Positions 10,664 through 22,571 of a DNA stretch of 64,000 nt are shown one piece after another. The translations under genes and the position numbers were made by a program. Below the pieces are notes generated by a model. The model saw only the letters and a list, made by a program, of their open reading frames with translations, was not told where the DNA came from and made no database searches. This DNA comes from Tieghemiomyces parasiticus (taxonomy: Eukaryota > Kickxellomycota > Dimargaritomycetes > Dimargaritales > Dimargaritaceae): assembly GCA_027575765.1 (NCBI GenBank), contig JANBPT010000138.1:1-64000 (forward strand). Reading direction: 5' to 3'. Each line of letters opens with the position of its first letter. Positions within the stretch are counted from its first letter, which is position 1.

Positions 10664-13600
10664 TTGGTCAACTGCCGGGTCCTTTTTGTTTATTTCTTAT
10701 ACTCAAGAGGCGGCTAGCTCTCCCAGCAGCTTTCGACTATACCCATACAGCGCATACAGTCGCCACCAACGCCTCTGCCATCCTGTTACCCGTGTGTGAA
10801 AACTGAAGGCAAGATATATGCGCATTGCTTGGAAGACGGCCTGCTCTCGTGGACTTAATGGGATACATGGCAAGTGAAGGGAACGGACGAGGACGCCTCT
10901 ATTAGGCAGTGCGCTTCTAGGTCGAGTGGCGAGTCCTAGCCTAGAGCCCGATCCAAGCGTCAGGCGCGCGTCAAAGAGGAGTCCGGGACAACGAAGGGGG
11001 TGCTGTAGCACGTAGCGACTACCACGAGTAATGAGATCCTATCGCTTAAATGCGTATATTGTTCTTTTCTGGAGATATATATGGTTTCATCTCGTCCTGC
11101 CTATGCCCTCTCCTCTGCTCACACTCTGGCGAGAGAGGGAGAAAAAAAAACTGCATACAGCCAACATAATAACTTCCACACGCCAGCACAAGCCGATAGG
11201 GCCACCGAGAACAGAGGGGACACTCGCAGGCTGGGCGACTGCATGCGGCGTTGTTTATATCCGGGCGGAAGTCCACCGGTCTACTTCGACCGCATTCGGC
11301 ATTGATTGAACTGCGTATCTGCTGTGGAGCGCCGGGGCCGCTGGTGTGCAAGCGCGGCATACCGTGCCCTCGCCCATTTCCGAAGACATTGACGATGGGC
11401 GGGCTTCGCTCTTGGTTGCTGTACAGCGTCGGACGCCTCAGCCCCTTCTGACGGAGCTTGGTTGCAGGCCAGTGGCCATTGTCGGGCATCAACTTGCTTG
11501 AATTGCCTGCCGGGCGCTCGGATCCCGTCTCCTTGTCATGTCATATCTACCCCTACCTCTTGGAGTGATATTCCCCACCCGTTCCCCCTCTCTCTCCTTC
11601 TTGTCTTGCATCCACACCCGCGGACCGTGCACCCTCCTCCTTCTCGCCATCCCGGGCTGTCCATTGTGGATCTCGCCAGGTAGCGCAAAGGTGGGCCGGC
11701 CGGTTCGATGGACCAGGGGGGTCATTAATGGCGAACTACGTATTGCAAGTCACTTGGCGATCAGTAAAGGAGCGGTTGGGCAAGACGTGTGCCTCTGCAC
11801 TGCCCGAGGCAGGGTAGTAAAATTCGGGCTGCCGGTATCCTGGCACACAACGTAGCAAGGGTGAGCGACGTCGCCCTCTTCACCCACACAACCAAACTAT
11901 CCCCACACCAGCGATCAGTCGGACCTGGGGTTTGTTTGGCGGGGCCTTGAGCCGCCCAGCGGGATCCGGAGTCACAGCAATGGGGAATGGCAAACTCGAG
12001 TGGCGTGGTTGTCGGTAGGGCCGCCTAAACCTACACTCCTCCCACTCAATTGGCCCTTGCCTAGTATGGTCTGCCCGTTGGATGGGCGGGTGTCCGGCTA
12101 CGCCACCCTCTGGTTCACCTGAGGCTCTGCACGGCCCGGCAGCCACCGCCTAGGGCAACCGATAATGCACCGCCCGTACATCGCCGCCAGCCCCACCCTC
12201 CATAACCGGCCCGTCCGACGCGGCAACCTGGGCAGGCCCAAGTCACTGGCCATCGGATCCCAGCTGTTTATCTACGGAATCATCAGACATCGCCAGAACA
12301 AATTGATAACCCACACTTATCGGCTATGACGGAGCGAAGCGTATGCAAACCTGTTTGCATTCCACCCTGGCCTGACTCCCTTATACCGGTCTGCATGCCG
12401 GGGGGGGTGGTTCCCGGTCGGCAAAGCAACCAACCGACAAAATCACTATCGCTTCTGCCGCGTCACACCTTTGAACCACAGGCTTGACTGCCCTAGTTCC
12501 CCCCTCCCTTCAAAAGAAGTGTGCCATTCAAGACGGGCATACATGTGCACCAACCGGGCGGACTTCCGCAGCGCCCGCATTCTCACTCCGTCCTTCCAAT
12601 CGATCCACTCTTCTCTTTTCCCAATACACAAAATGTGACTTGCTTGGCCAGCCAACCAACTCCCCTAGAATTCCGGAGGAGGGATTTAATGCACCAGCTT
12701 CTTCTGCTCTCCGAATCCTAGGACGGGGACGCCATGTGCTGGGCTGTCGCCGCCTACTCCCCAGGCAGCAAATACTGCACAGGGAACCTGGCTGCACGAA
12801 AAGCTGACAGCTGGGCGGCCCCTCAAAGGTTGAGCATCTTGAGTTCCATGCACCAGTCGCACCTGTCAACCGAGCTTACGTGAGTCGGCCGGGAAAGTTA
12901 GGGAGCAGAGGGCCGCAAGCTTCACCTGTCTAATGACGGGCCGGACGCGGTGGTTAGAGGTGTCAGGGGTAACAATGTGTCACAAATCGGACGGGCAGCG
13001 GAGGACGTATCGTCGCGTGTTAGCAAGGTCATCATCCCCCACCTCCACGGCTGGTGGGAAGCTACGATCGCTCGCGTGAGCGGCTCTCATCGACTTATAT
13101 TTCTCAACTGTGAAGGGGGTATCGTCCACCACCCTACCCTGTGCAGCCGGATTTATTTGGCCCTTTATCATTAGCGTCAGGAGACACCAAGCATGGGTGC
13201 CGATGGTGGCACCGGTGGCAGACCGGCCCGTCTCCTGGTTTGGCTGACAATCCAAAGCGGGGTGACTCGCAGTCAAGTAACGCCCATGGGGCCTGGGATG
13301 GCCATCCAAGCCGATCTGCGTCTAACCGTTACTTATTCTTCGTCGTACGACCAGTGTAAACCGTACCAGCCCGATGGATGCCCGCCCATACGCCGACCTA
13401 TCCGATGTGGAACATCCGTCATCCGACTGCAAGGCCAGTGACTGCGTACCCATGTCTGCGCCTGCATACAATTATAGACGGTGACGTGGCTGCCGATAGA
13501 TAAAGAGCGATTTTATGATGGGTTGGCCGTATTGTTAGCCCCATCTCTTTTCGACGTGACAACGTATAGCCGCGCAAGGCGGACTAACCCACCCCCTCCC

Positions 13601-16600
13601 TCCCCTTCCTATCTATTCTTCGTGTTCTAACGGACCGGCAGGGTTTCCGTACTGCCGATATACGTTGGCCGGTGGATCGGGGCTCGGCGGACGGGTGGTT
13701 AGTATTGGGAAGGCTAATTGGTGGTTGAGCTAGCCTTAGGCCGGGAATTGGGCTGCCAACGGCAACGTGGGGGAGTCTACGTAATTAATGGGGGAGTAGG
13801 CACCTACATTCCGACGCACCTATCAGCGTAGCCAGGTCGGTTTACCTACGTATCCACAAAAGCTTTTACCCCATTGCTGTGACAGGCCTTCAGCAGGTAA
13901 CCTGCGACCGATTTGCTTGACATGGGAAACCATGTCAGCACCACTTCTCCCCCTCCAGACACCACGATACCGGGCCCTCTACCGATTCATCGCTGATACC
14001 CTTCAATGTCTTATGATCAATGTGAAATAGTCGCAGGGCGAAGGAAAAACAATCCAGGTCAAGATTGAATTGAGGATTCTCCCCCTTGGTTCCCTTATCC
14101 CTCATTACCACCTTCGCCACTGACCGTCGTAAGCAGTAGAAGGCTCCTTCAATCTGCCCTGTGGGGTAGTTTTCAACGCCCGCTCTGACCCAGCCCCGAG
14201 TCGGTCGTCGCTGGGACGAGTAGGCGAGGATCCCCCTTTTCCATCGCACTTGTAGCCTAATCGATACAAATGCTACATCACAGCGGCCCTTCGAAGGATC
14301 AGAGGGCGGGCTTGAACTGTGCTACTGTAACTCCTTTTACACGGATGAATGGCCCAAAGTTCGTGTTTTGACTAGCAGGCCGAAATCCATTACGTTATTC
14401 TCGCGCTAGTGCCGGCCGACCCGTCAAGGATCGGCGACTTTTAAAACAGTCAGCCTCAGAATAACAAAACGCCTGGCGACCAATGTCGTGCCGTCGGTCA
14501 GTGTCGGGCCCTTTCCAAATCTGGTTAGTACATCAAACGGTGGCACCGCATCAGAACGCTTCTGACTCTCAATACAGTAGCTTCCTGAGTGTTGCCTGCC
14601 ATCTGCCAAAGAAGAACAGGGGGAAAAAAGTCACGACAGTAACAAGGCGCGCGTGGTCCGGCTGGCTAGTGGCAAGCCATGAGAGGAGAGGGGGCTGGAT
14701 GGGTCACCCACGGTAATAAATCACCTGCCGCGTTGACACCCGCCAATCGAACCACATGTTTCGGGGATACCGTGACCTCCCTTCCCACTACCATATCGAA
14801 ATAGACGCTGGTTCCGCCCCACTTCCCAGGCGAAATTTTGTCACACGTGCCGGATATTGTCCCGCGCGTAGGCAGGCCGGCCTTAAGGTCCGCGGCTACT
14901 GCCATCCAGGTAAGGTGCTCATTGCCCGTTGACGTCTGAAAGACAACTTGATAGCCAACTTGATTAAAGGCGTTACTCAGGGCGTCATCAGGCAAACACC
15001 TATTTTTGGCGAGATTTCATTGTTCTTGTCCAAGTTGGTCAGCACGCTAGGAACTGGCATCTGGCTGAGGGGTTTGGAGTGAGTAGTAAGCAAGGAATAG
15101 GTGGTGTTTTCGACGTTTCCGAGACTGGTGTACAGTCGGCCATGCAAGCCCGCTGAGCCGAAGAGCCATTATTGAGGTTTCATTGCCCCCGCTGGCAGCA
15201 GTAGACGCAGCCGGAATGTATCGCCTACTCTCACGACAGATCACTGACGCGGTCGGAGGTTGCCGTTCCAGGCTCTCGTCATGAATCAGACCAATCCATT
15301 AATGGCCTTCTCAGAATGACCCGGTCACTGTCCATGTCCAGGTGGCCCGATTAACATTTTTCATCGCAGGCCCGTTACTAGCCAAACGTAGTGGGGGTCC
15401 TCTCCCCCAAAGGAAACCGGTCCTTCTATTGAGTTTGAACCCCCCCCAACGACTAAAACGCACCAGGCCGGAAGGTTCTACCGCATGTTTCGCCCTACAC
15501 GCTCGCTTTTCTATCCCCATTATTTGGGCGTCTCAGTTTACCATTTTCCTTTTTGTTTTCAATATGGCATTTACCAGCGCGCCGGCTATGAAAGAATCGG
15601 GTTATCGACAATCAAAACATCAGTTGAATCTTTTTGCCTATATCCCTAGCTCACTTCACACGTTTGATGGCCACGGTGGAGGCTACCACACCTATCGTTA
15701 GTGATGGTCTGTTGGAGTTGCATCTGTTTGGCCATGGCCCCTGTGAAGCTATAGAGCCCCAATCCGTCGCGAGATCGTCGACTACGGAGGCAGGGTTAAA
15801 AAGTCGAGTTTCTTCTGGGCCTGTAGTGGTACTGGACAATAATTGGTGTCTAGGGTGGAGCACGATCCCATTCTTCACATAGCTTGTCCGCGTTAAAGCC
15901 GAAATCCCATGCTTAGCGGATGACCAAAGACGACAGGACATTAGATAAAACATGGCGATTGCAATTATTGTTTTTACATGATCAATGGTTCTAAACTTTC
16001 CGGGTCTACCTTTGGGACAGAATAGACCCCCCCTCTCAATTAAACAATTCTGTAAGGGTTGAAGCCACAGTACTATATCTGGACGCAGACTGGAAAGGTA
16101 GGTGTCTGACGGTCCAAAGCCGAGAGGCCAGCATACCTGATCGCGACTGCCGGGCCGGGCGTTAAGGTTTCTGCACAGGCGTGTGACTGGTGACTAAAAG
16201 ACTCCCTCCCCCACCTCGATTGGACTAGTGGTTAATGAAAGCCAGCGGCCCAAGTATCTACAGTTGTGCGGCCAGTCTGATGATTATCACAAATCAAACT
16301 TCATGTAGAGGGACGCTAATCGCTAGCGCAAGGCGCTCCCATACCTAGGATTAAGAATGAAACGACCGTATCCCGCCATCGGCGGAACTCACACTAATTT
16401 CTGATCCCAACTGCCCTGCCAGGCGACACCGCAATGAGGCAGCCCCCAAATGTTTTGTTTATTAACAAGGAGAATATGTAGCGGTCGCGGGCTCAGCATT
16501 CCGTTTTCCGGAAATGGAGGCCATCCTCGGCTGACGGACAATATGGCCTAGCGCGCTTAGACTGCACGATCGGCTGAGGGTTTCCGCCACCCGTGAGGTT

Positions 16601-19188
16601 CCATCGTTTGGTGTGCGACCTTGGGACTGGCGCCGTCCTGTCAACACCTTCCGAGTGACTGCATAGGAAACGTTGTTTGCCCGGCCTATCCTACGCCTAC
16701 TGTTGAATATTCTCCCATCCAGGCCCGCAACCACCGCATCATCGCATTCCGGAACAGCGCCATGTATTGCTGCGCTACTGATGGCTGCGGATAGGGACGT
16801 GCTAAGTGCGCCGATTAGGGGAGGGGCTGAGGTGCGACGTCGCGAGGCACCGCGCGGTGACTCACTTAACCCTGAAAGAAGACCCTCTTCGAAACCCGAA
16901 ACCATGTCCCTCGCAGTCCAGTGGGCGTGTGTCATGCAGGAGCACACGGAATTGGGCGTAGCACGGTAGGTCGTTTATGCAAGCCTAGACTGCAATCAAC
17001 TACGCGCACTCCCCCTTGTTCCATGCCGATTGAAGGAAACCGTTCCGGATGCCGACTGGCAACGGGAAACCACTTGCAGCCGGGAATCGTCATCCCCGAT
17101 CTAGACCCTCCGGCGGTTATGTAATGGAAGGGATCAAGTGTTTAGGCGGCATCCGACCTCCCACAGACCTGTAAAGCTTCGTCAGCAGTAGCTGACTTGC
17201 TACGATCCCACGCTATACATTGTCAGGATATCCGGTACTAACAGGCACTACGGGCGAGCAAAACAAAAAATAAACGACTCTGACTCTGTTTCTCAGAAAC
17301 AACGATCAAGAGCGCCGGTGAACGGGTAAGGGAAGCGAGGGTTCGGCACGTTGAATCCGAGCGGTCACCGCCCCCCTGATGGTCCGTAACAAGGTGACCG
17401 CTCTGCCCCCCTCCATCGCCGTTCGTCAGTTCTGCCTGAGTGGCTCTAATGGACACAGGTAGACCGCTTGTGAAGCACTAGCAAGGTATGCATGTTGACC
17501 TACTGGGTAAGGCAACTGGCCCACCGCAAGGCGTCTTTGGTGCGCAAGGAAAAGGCCGCTCAAAGTAGAGCGTAAAGGTGGGGGGGGGCGAGGGGAACGT
17601 ATCTTCCCAGAGTTGTAGGCAGGAAGCAGTAGGACTCGTCTCTCTGCTTCCCAGCAGCGACCGACTCCCGGGTGCACTATAGCAAACCATGCTGCCGTGC
17701 ATATCTATTGACCATGACCTGCAGGTTCCCCCCCTCCCTCTCTCTCTCTCTCCTACAGCCCGAGGGCCTCCACCAGACGACGGTAGGGCTCTGAGAGGGC
17801 CACTGAAGAGCGCCCGGGGCTGGAATGCAGCGAGCCCGCCGGGCCGGGTTACGTCCTCGTGCCAATGTCGAAAGCAGCCCAGTCAGCATGGGCCCATTCA
17901 TGCGGGTGGCGCAATAGGTGCGGTGCTTACTCGCCGGGAGGAGGTCCCACGGCCGGTCAGAGGAGTTGCAAGGGAGAATCCCCGACCACGCTCCGGCTAC
18001 GGCCGTCTCGCAACTGTCGGCCAGCCTGCTTTCGCACGGCCGCTTTTGGACCCCCGGAGGAGACTGAGTGGTGGGGCTAAAGACACGCTGGTCTATGGCA
18101 CTGCAAATCAGTGCCGCGAAGAGTTGTCCCCCCCCCTTCCCAAGGCTGGGCAAGTCGCACCCAAGCCCTTAGATTGAAGGCTGTCTTGCTTGGCGGTTCC
18201 GAGAGATGAACCAGCTCAACTTACAGGATTAATTCGCTACTCTCTACTGCCAGTCGGCATGGGCCGCAATGTTAGCCACTGAGAGGGTACATCGGAAGGT
18301 TCGTGTAGGTGGAAGCCGGCAGGTCATGTCGGGTCAAGCAGCACCTTTCCGCGCCACACTCAGCCGCTTCGCCTTTCGTTGTCTCAGAAGGTGGCAACCG
18401 GGGAATCTGTAAGCAGGTTGGGCGGCTTCCGAGCCTCAATTCACTCGCTATCTATGACTCCGTGAGATGGCGTGCCTGTTGAAGAGGATGCCCTTAAACA
18501 CGAACGCTTAGCGCGCAAGAGCCATGTACTTGGCGAGTAGCTGGTCCAGACCTAAAAACATGCGAGCTGCAGGAGGGGGGGGTGGAAGGGCTCTTTTCGG
18601 TATGACTAGGATAATGGTGCTGAACAACTCTCGGCTGGTCTACGTAGCCACGTCGTTCCCCTTCTGTATCACTACCAAAGGGGCCACCGTCGGGGTCCCA
18701 GAGTGCGATGCAAGTCGGAAATGTGGTAGGATTTGGGCCAGATAAGGATATTAACCATGGGCGTGGCAAGTTGCATTGGGCGTGGAATGTGGTAGGATCC
18801 GTATAAGGCAGGTGAAAGGGGTTAATCTCAGGCTTGAACTACATGATGCCCAGCAGCTGGGACGGCGAGAGGTCCCTAGCCCAGCGGTGGAGCATGATTC
18901 GGTGACCCTTACACCTTGCATAACCAACTCCTGACCTTCTCAGTTGGGTTGCAACCGAGTGGAGAGTCATTCGTGGGGGGGGGGGTCGACCACCCTTTCA
19001 CCCTGAAGGCGCTCGGAGGTCGTGACAGGTTACTGCGAACGTAGAGGGCAAAGGTACAACAATTGGAATTCGAAGCGGACTTGGCATCCCACGGTCGCCT
19101 GTCGCAGGCTACCCTCGCTCTGGCTCGGCTCATTGATTAGTCCCCCTCTCTCCCTAGTTGCACCGCATTCCCTTCCTTCCCGTTCAGC
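10664..19188. other. gene-poor stretch, third part (8.5 kb)
   Basis: No supportable gene, RNA gene or transposon structure was found by eye. The longest open frames (161-162 codons at about 16.5 and 17.7-18.2 kb) overlap opposite-strand frames of similar length, carry the Arg/Ser-rich composition of chance reading, and lack promoters. A minus-strand frame at 14666-14995 has a more protein-like composition (see findings). A CT microsatellite lies near 17738-17752. Several G or C homopolymer runs of 8-10 bases occur. Confidence 0.5.
17738..17752. repeat. (CT)n microsatellite
   Basis: Short CT dinucleotide run embedded in a C-rich tract. Confidence 0.75.
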
Positions 19189-20257
19189 ATGCCAACCAGT
19201 CTCGCCTCCTTACTCCTGGCCGTCGGCCTGTCGGCCTTCATGGGCGTACGCAGCCTCCGCCACCGGTCCCTCTCGCGCTCGGGGGCCCTGGCCGCCGGTC
19301 TGGTGGGACTCAGCACTTTCTCCAACCCACACCTTCTCACCTCGGTGGTCCTCCTAACCTTCTTTGTCTCCAGCTCCAAACTGACCAAGTACCAAGGCAC
19401 CCGTAAGCAGGCCTTGGACGCCCACTTCACCGAGGGGGGCCAACGGGACGTCTGGCAGGTACTGAGCAACGGCCTGACCGGCTCCGTTCTGTCCCTCCTG
19501 GCTATGGCCACTAGTCGTGTCCACCCCAGGGCTACCCTGACACTCATGTACGTGGCCCACTACGCGGCGTGCAACGGCGACACCTGGGCCAGCGAACTGG
19601 GCACCTTGCACCCGCACTGGCCCCGTCTCATCACGACGGGGTCCTCCGTGCCTCCGGGCACCAATGGCGGGATCAGTACCACGGGCCTGGCTGCCTCCCT
19701 GGCCGGTGGTGCTGTGGTGGGTCTCGCTGCCGCCTTCGCCCACCTATTCCAATCGGGATACTACGCCCTCCTCAGCACGACAGCCCCCGTTGGATTCCCC
19801 GCTGACCTCACCACGCTGAGTCTGGTGGGCGTCGGGGCCGCCGCCGGACTGGGCGGATCCCTGCTCGATTCGATCCTGGGTGCCCTGTTGCAGTGCTCTT
19901 ACGTGACGGCTGAGGGCAAGGTGTCCAACCGGCGGCAGCGGCCCGAAGATAAATTGGTAACCGGTCGTGACGTCCTTACCAACAACCAAGTAAGTGTAGG
20001 ATGGGAGAGGGGTGCGGGATTTGGACGCCTGGCCTGCCACGGGTAAATAAATGTCCCAGCGCGAGCCCCATGTGCGCTTCAGCGCTAGATAGCCAGCCGT
20101 AGCTATTGTCACTTCTCTGTTTTATATCTCACCGCTTAACCCTTTTCCGTTCGTGCTTCCCCTCCCCGTTCCGCTACGACGCCAGGTCAATTTCCTATCG
20201 TCTCTGAGTATAGCCCTGATCACTGGCTTACTGGCCTTCCACGGTCACACTGGTTAA
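19189..20257 (+). CDS. TMEM19: TMEM19/DUF92 family membrane protein
   Basis: Exons 19189-19989 and 20186-20257, intron with GTAAGT donor and CCAG acceptor, phase 0; 290 residues. The family (PF01940, human TMEM19, plant PGR/VTE6 relatives) is an integral membrane family; plant VTE6 is a phytyl-phosphate kinase, but the fungal substrate is not known. Visible hallmarks are the N-terminal helix after MPTSLASLL, the RKQALDAHFTEGGQRDVWQV loop, the conserved GDTWASELG motif, TTGSSVPPGTNGGIST, and a Gly-rich helix ending in DSILGALLQ. The second exon adds a short C-terminal helix. ATG 19189 starts a clear membrane helix. It is tail-to-tail with ZIM17. Confidence 0.87.
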
Positions 20258-20504
20258 GTGGGTATTGCCTCCCGTTGTGACTGACATTTGTCTAGCGGCA
20301 TTGTCTTACCAGCACTTTTTAGATTTTGGGATAGCCCCGTGCTAAATGACATTCAACGTATCGCCGTTGTCTTTTTATCATTTAATCAACCCTTTTTAAA
20401 TACACAATTTATGTGGGTCTAATATATATACGGATATGTGTGTATACCAAGAGACAGAAGCGCCACAGTTAGTGAAAGTAATGGTTGACTTACCTCCCGA
20501 TCCT

Positions 20505-21083
20505 TTATTCCTTTGGCTTGCCGTCGGGAAGTGAGGCCGGCTCCGTCTCAGATAAACTACGGTGCACCTGCGGATACTCCTGGGCCAAAAACTCAGTAAC
20601 GCCCTGCAACTCGGCCGGGGTGGTGTCCTGGCGGTACCGGACCACTTGACCCTTCTCCTTAACTAAGTCCTCGACGTTGACGTTCTCGTCCCGGAACCAG
20701 CCCAGGTTGTCCGCGATCAAGTGGCGGTTCTTGCACTCGTCACATTGGATTAGGACCACTCCCTCGGTGTAGGCCTGTTTGGATATGAGCTTCTGCGAGG
20801 GAGTCTGGCACACTTTACATGTGAAGCGCAGAAACAGCTTAGGTTGTTCCTGGGGCTCCGGTGTTGGTGTAGGGATCTTGTGGGTCGCAAGACTGGTAGT
20901 GAAGGGCCGAAGACCACTTACACCGGCTCGGTAGATAGCAATCCCGGTCAGGTCGCGGGCTGTCGCCCGGCGCCAGGTACGTGCGCGGGTCTGGGCCCTT
21001 AAGGTCTGGCAGCCTAATGAGGACCAGGCGGAGCGCGGGTGGCCACCCATGCGACGGAGAAGTGCGGTGACGGAGGTGTGCAT
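20505..21083 (-). CDS. ZIM17: DNL-type zinc finger protein, mitochondrial Hsp70 escort (Zim17/Tim15/Hep1)
   Basis: Intronless, 192 residues. Zim17 keeps mitochondrial Hsp70 (Ssc1) soluble and supports presequence import in the matrix. The zinc finger is intact: Cys89-x2-Cys92 and Cys114-x2-Cys117 separated by KLISKQAYTEGVVLIQ, followed by the diagnostic HLIADNLGWF (DNL at 125-127). The first ~70 residues are Arg-rich with no run of acids, consistent with a matrix presequence. The stop codon TAA lies inside an AATAAA hexamer, so the coding end and the poly(A) signal may overlap. A donor-like GGTAAGT follows soon after the stop. It is transcribed divergently from the FAHD1 gene. Confidence 0.94.
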   Translation of the reverse strand: MHTSVTALLRRMGGHPRSAWSSLGCQTLRAQTRARTWRRATARDLTGIAIYRAGVSGLRPFTTSLATHKIPTPTPEPQEQPKLFLRFTCKVCQTPSQKLISKQAYTEGVVLIQCDECKNRHLIADNLGWFRDENVNVEDLVKEKGQVVRYRQDTTPAELQGVTEFLAQEYPQVHRSLSETEPASLPDGKPKE

Positions 21084-21515
21084 GGTAAGGTTCGGTTGGA
21101 ATCACGGGGCTGATGCTTCTGCAGTGAATGCGCCGGCAGTTGATTGACGTAGACAGAAAACAGATTTAGTAACTAGCGTATTTGAACGGCGATGGATGCG
21201 AAGCGAATTGCAGTGACTCGATGCAGGAAATACGGGCTGATCAACAAGCAAGGCAAAGGTGAAGTATGCGAATTCGAGAAAAACAATATAAATATATCAA
21301 GGGTAAGAATTTGAGGTCACTTACGACACGCCACGTCAACGACCAGCCAGCCCATCCGAGGTCACATTGCACAGCTGAGTAGACCATATACTAATCCACC
21401 AGGTTGATTCTCCATGGACGTCCGCTACTCCACTACACGCCCAAGCCGCACGTTGACCGATTCTGCCCTCCTCTTTCCACCTTATTGCCCACCGCCTCCC
21501 AATCCCACTGTCGCC
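21084..21515. promoter_or_regulatory. shared divergent promoter region, ZIM17 and FAHD1
   Basis: About 430 bp between two divergent start codons, with an AT-rich core near 21270-21310 and T/C-rich sequence before ATG 21516. No specific operator recognised. Confidence 0.5.
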
Positions 21516-22571
21516 ATGAAGAACTTCGTCACTGCTGGCCGTACTATTATCGCCATCGGGCGCAACTACCGGTAAGTCTTGGCAGGCTAGGTTCCCGACC
21601 GTGACCCCCCGAGGGCGGCGGGCCCTACTACAAGGTACTAGACTGTTGGCCTTCCATTTGTAGTTTCGGGGGGCCCAATGGCCGTCTCTCCAATCGGCCA
21701 CGCCCCAGGGTACCTTACTACCTCCCCCCCCCTTTCTCTTCGCCTGACCGAAGTCCTCTCCTCCTCAAGGTTATCTACCCGCCCTATCCCTCCTCTCCCT
21801 TCCTACTCGGATGCAGCGACCACGCTTTGGAGCTCGGTAACAAGGTACCCACCTCACCGTTCTTCTTTCTCAAGCCGACCTCGTCGTATGTGACTAAGCC
21901 CAGCCCCATTGAAATCCCCCGCGGCTGCACCGTCCACCATGAAGGTAAGTCCTGACATCCCACTGCCAGTAGACCACGGCCGTCTTGCCCAGATTTTCGG
22001 GCTGCCGGCTAACCGGTTCGCCCCATGCTGCTGTCTACTGATATCCATTGCTCGCCTCCTTGATCCAGTGGAACTGGGCGTTGTGATTGGCCAGCGCGGC
22101 CGCGACATTGACCCCGCCGAGGCCGACAGCTACATCGCGGGTTATGCCCTGGCCCTCGACCTCACCGCACGCAATGTCCAGGACGAAGTCAAGAAGAAGG
22201 GGTTACCCTGGACCACCGCCAAGGGGTTTGACACATTCACCCCGGTCGGCACGTTTATCCCCAAACACCTCGTACCGAACCCGCACCATGTCCGGCTCTG
22301 GTGCGCGGTGGACGACGCGGTGCGGCAGGACGGGTACACCTCTGACATGATCTTTCAGATCCCTCAGCTGTTGGCCCATGTCAGTAGCATTATGACCTTG
22401 CAACCCGGCGACCTCCTGTTGACGGGAACGCCCAAGGGCGTTGGTGCCATCACGCCCGGCCAGGTTATTACGGCTGGGCTCAGTGTCGACGCGAGGGCGG
22501 GCGACCTGGACCAGCTACATTTCCCGATCGTGCAACGCAACGGTGGATTCGAGTACCAACCCGCTAAGTGA
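21516..22571 (+). CDS. FAHD1: fumarylacetoacetate hydrolase-domain protein (FAHD1-type acylpyruvase / oxaloacetate decarboxylase)
   Basis: Exons 21516-21571, 21817-21944 and 22069-22571; all junctions keep frame, 228 residues, matching the family length (human FAHD1 about 220). The fold cleaves acylpyruvates and decarboxylates oxaloacetate in mitochondria. Visible signatures are GRNYRDHALELGNKVP at the N-terminus, PFFFLKPTSS, the Mg2+ ligands in HHEVELGVV (Glu61, Glu63) and Asp92 in YALALDLTARN with the same spacing as in FAHD1, then KGFDTFTPVG and LLTGTPKGVG. The first exon is short, as is common when ATG and the GRNY motif are split. No separate presequence is evident. Confidence 0.94.

Noticed and set aside
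15634..15953. Two overlapping protein-like frames, one per strand
   Set aside because: Both strands look equally plausible, which shows that composition alone is not evidence here.
16462..18177. Long open frames of 158-162 codons on both strands
   Set aside because: Opposite-strand frames of similar length overlap, composition is Arg/Ser-rich as in chance reading, and there is no promoter, splice or domain support.
4813..19188. Search for transposon, CRISPR, 5S rRNA or extra tRNA signatures
   Set aside because: No T-arm consensus, terminal repeats, transposase or reverse-transcriptase motifs or spaced direct repeats were seen by eye; a computed search is still the decisive test.
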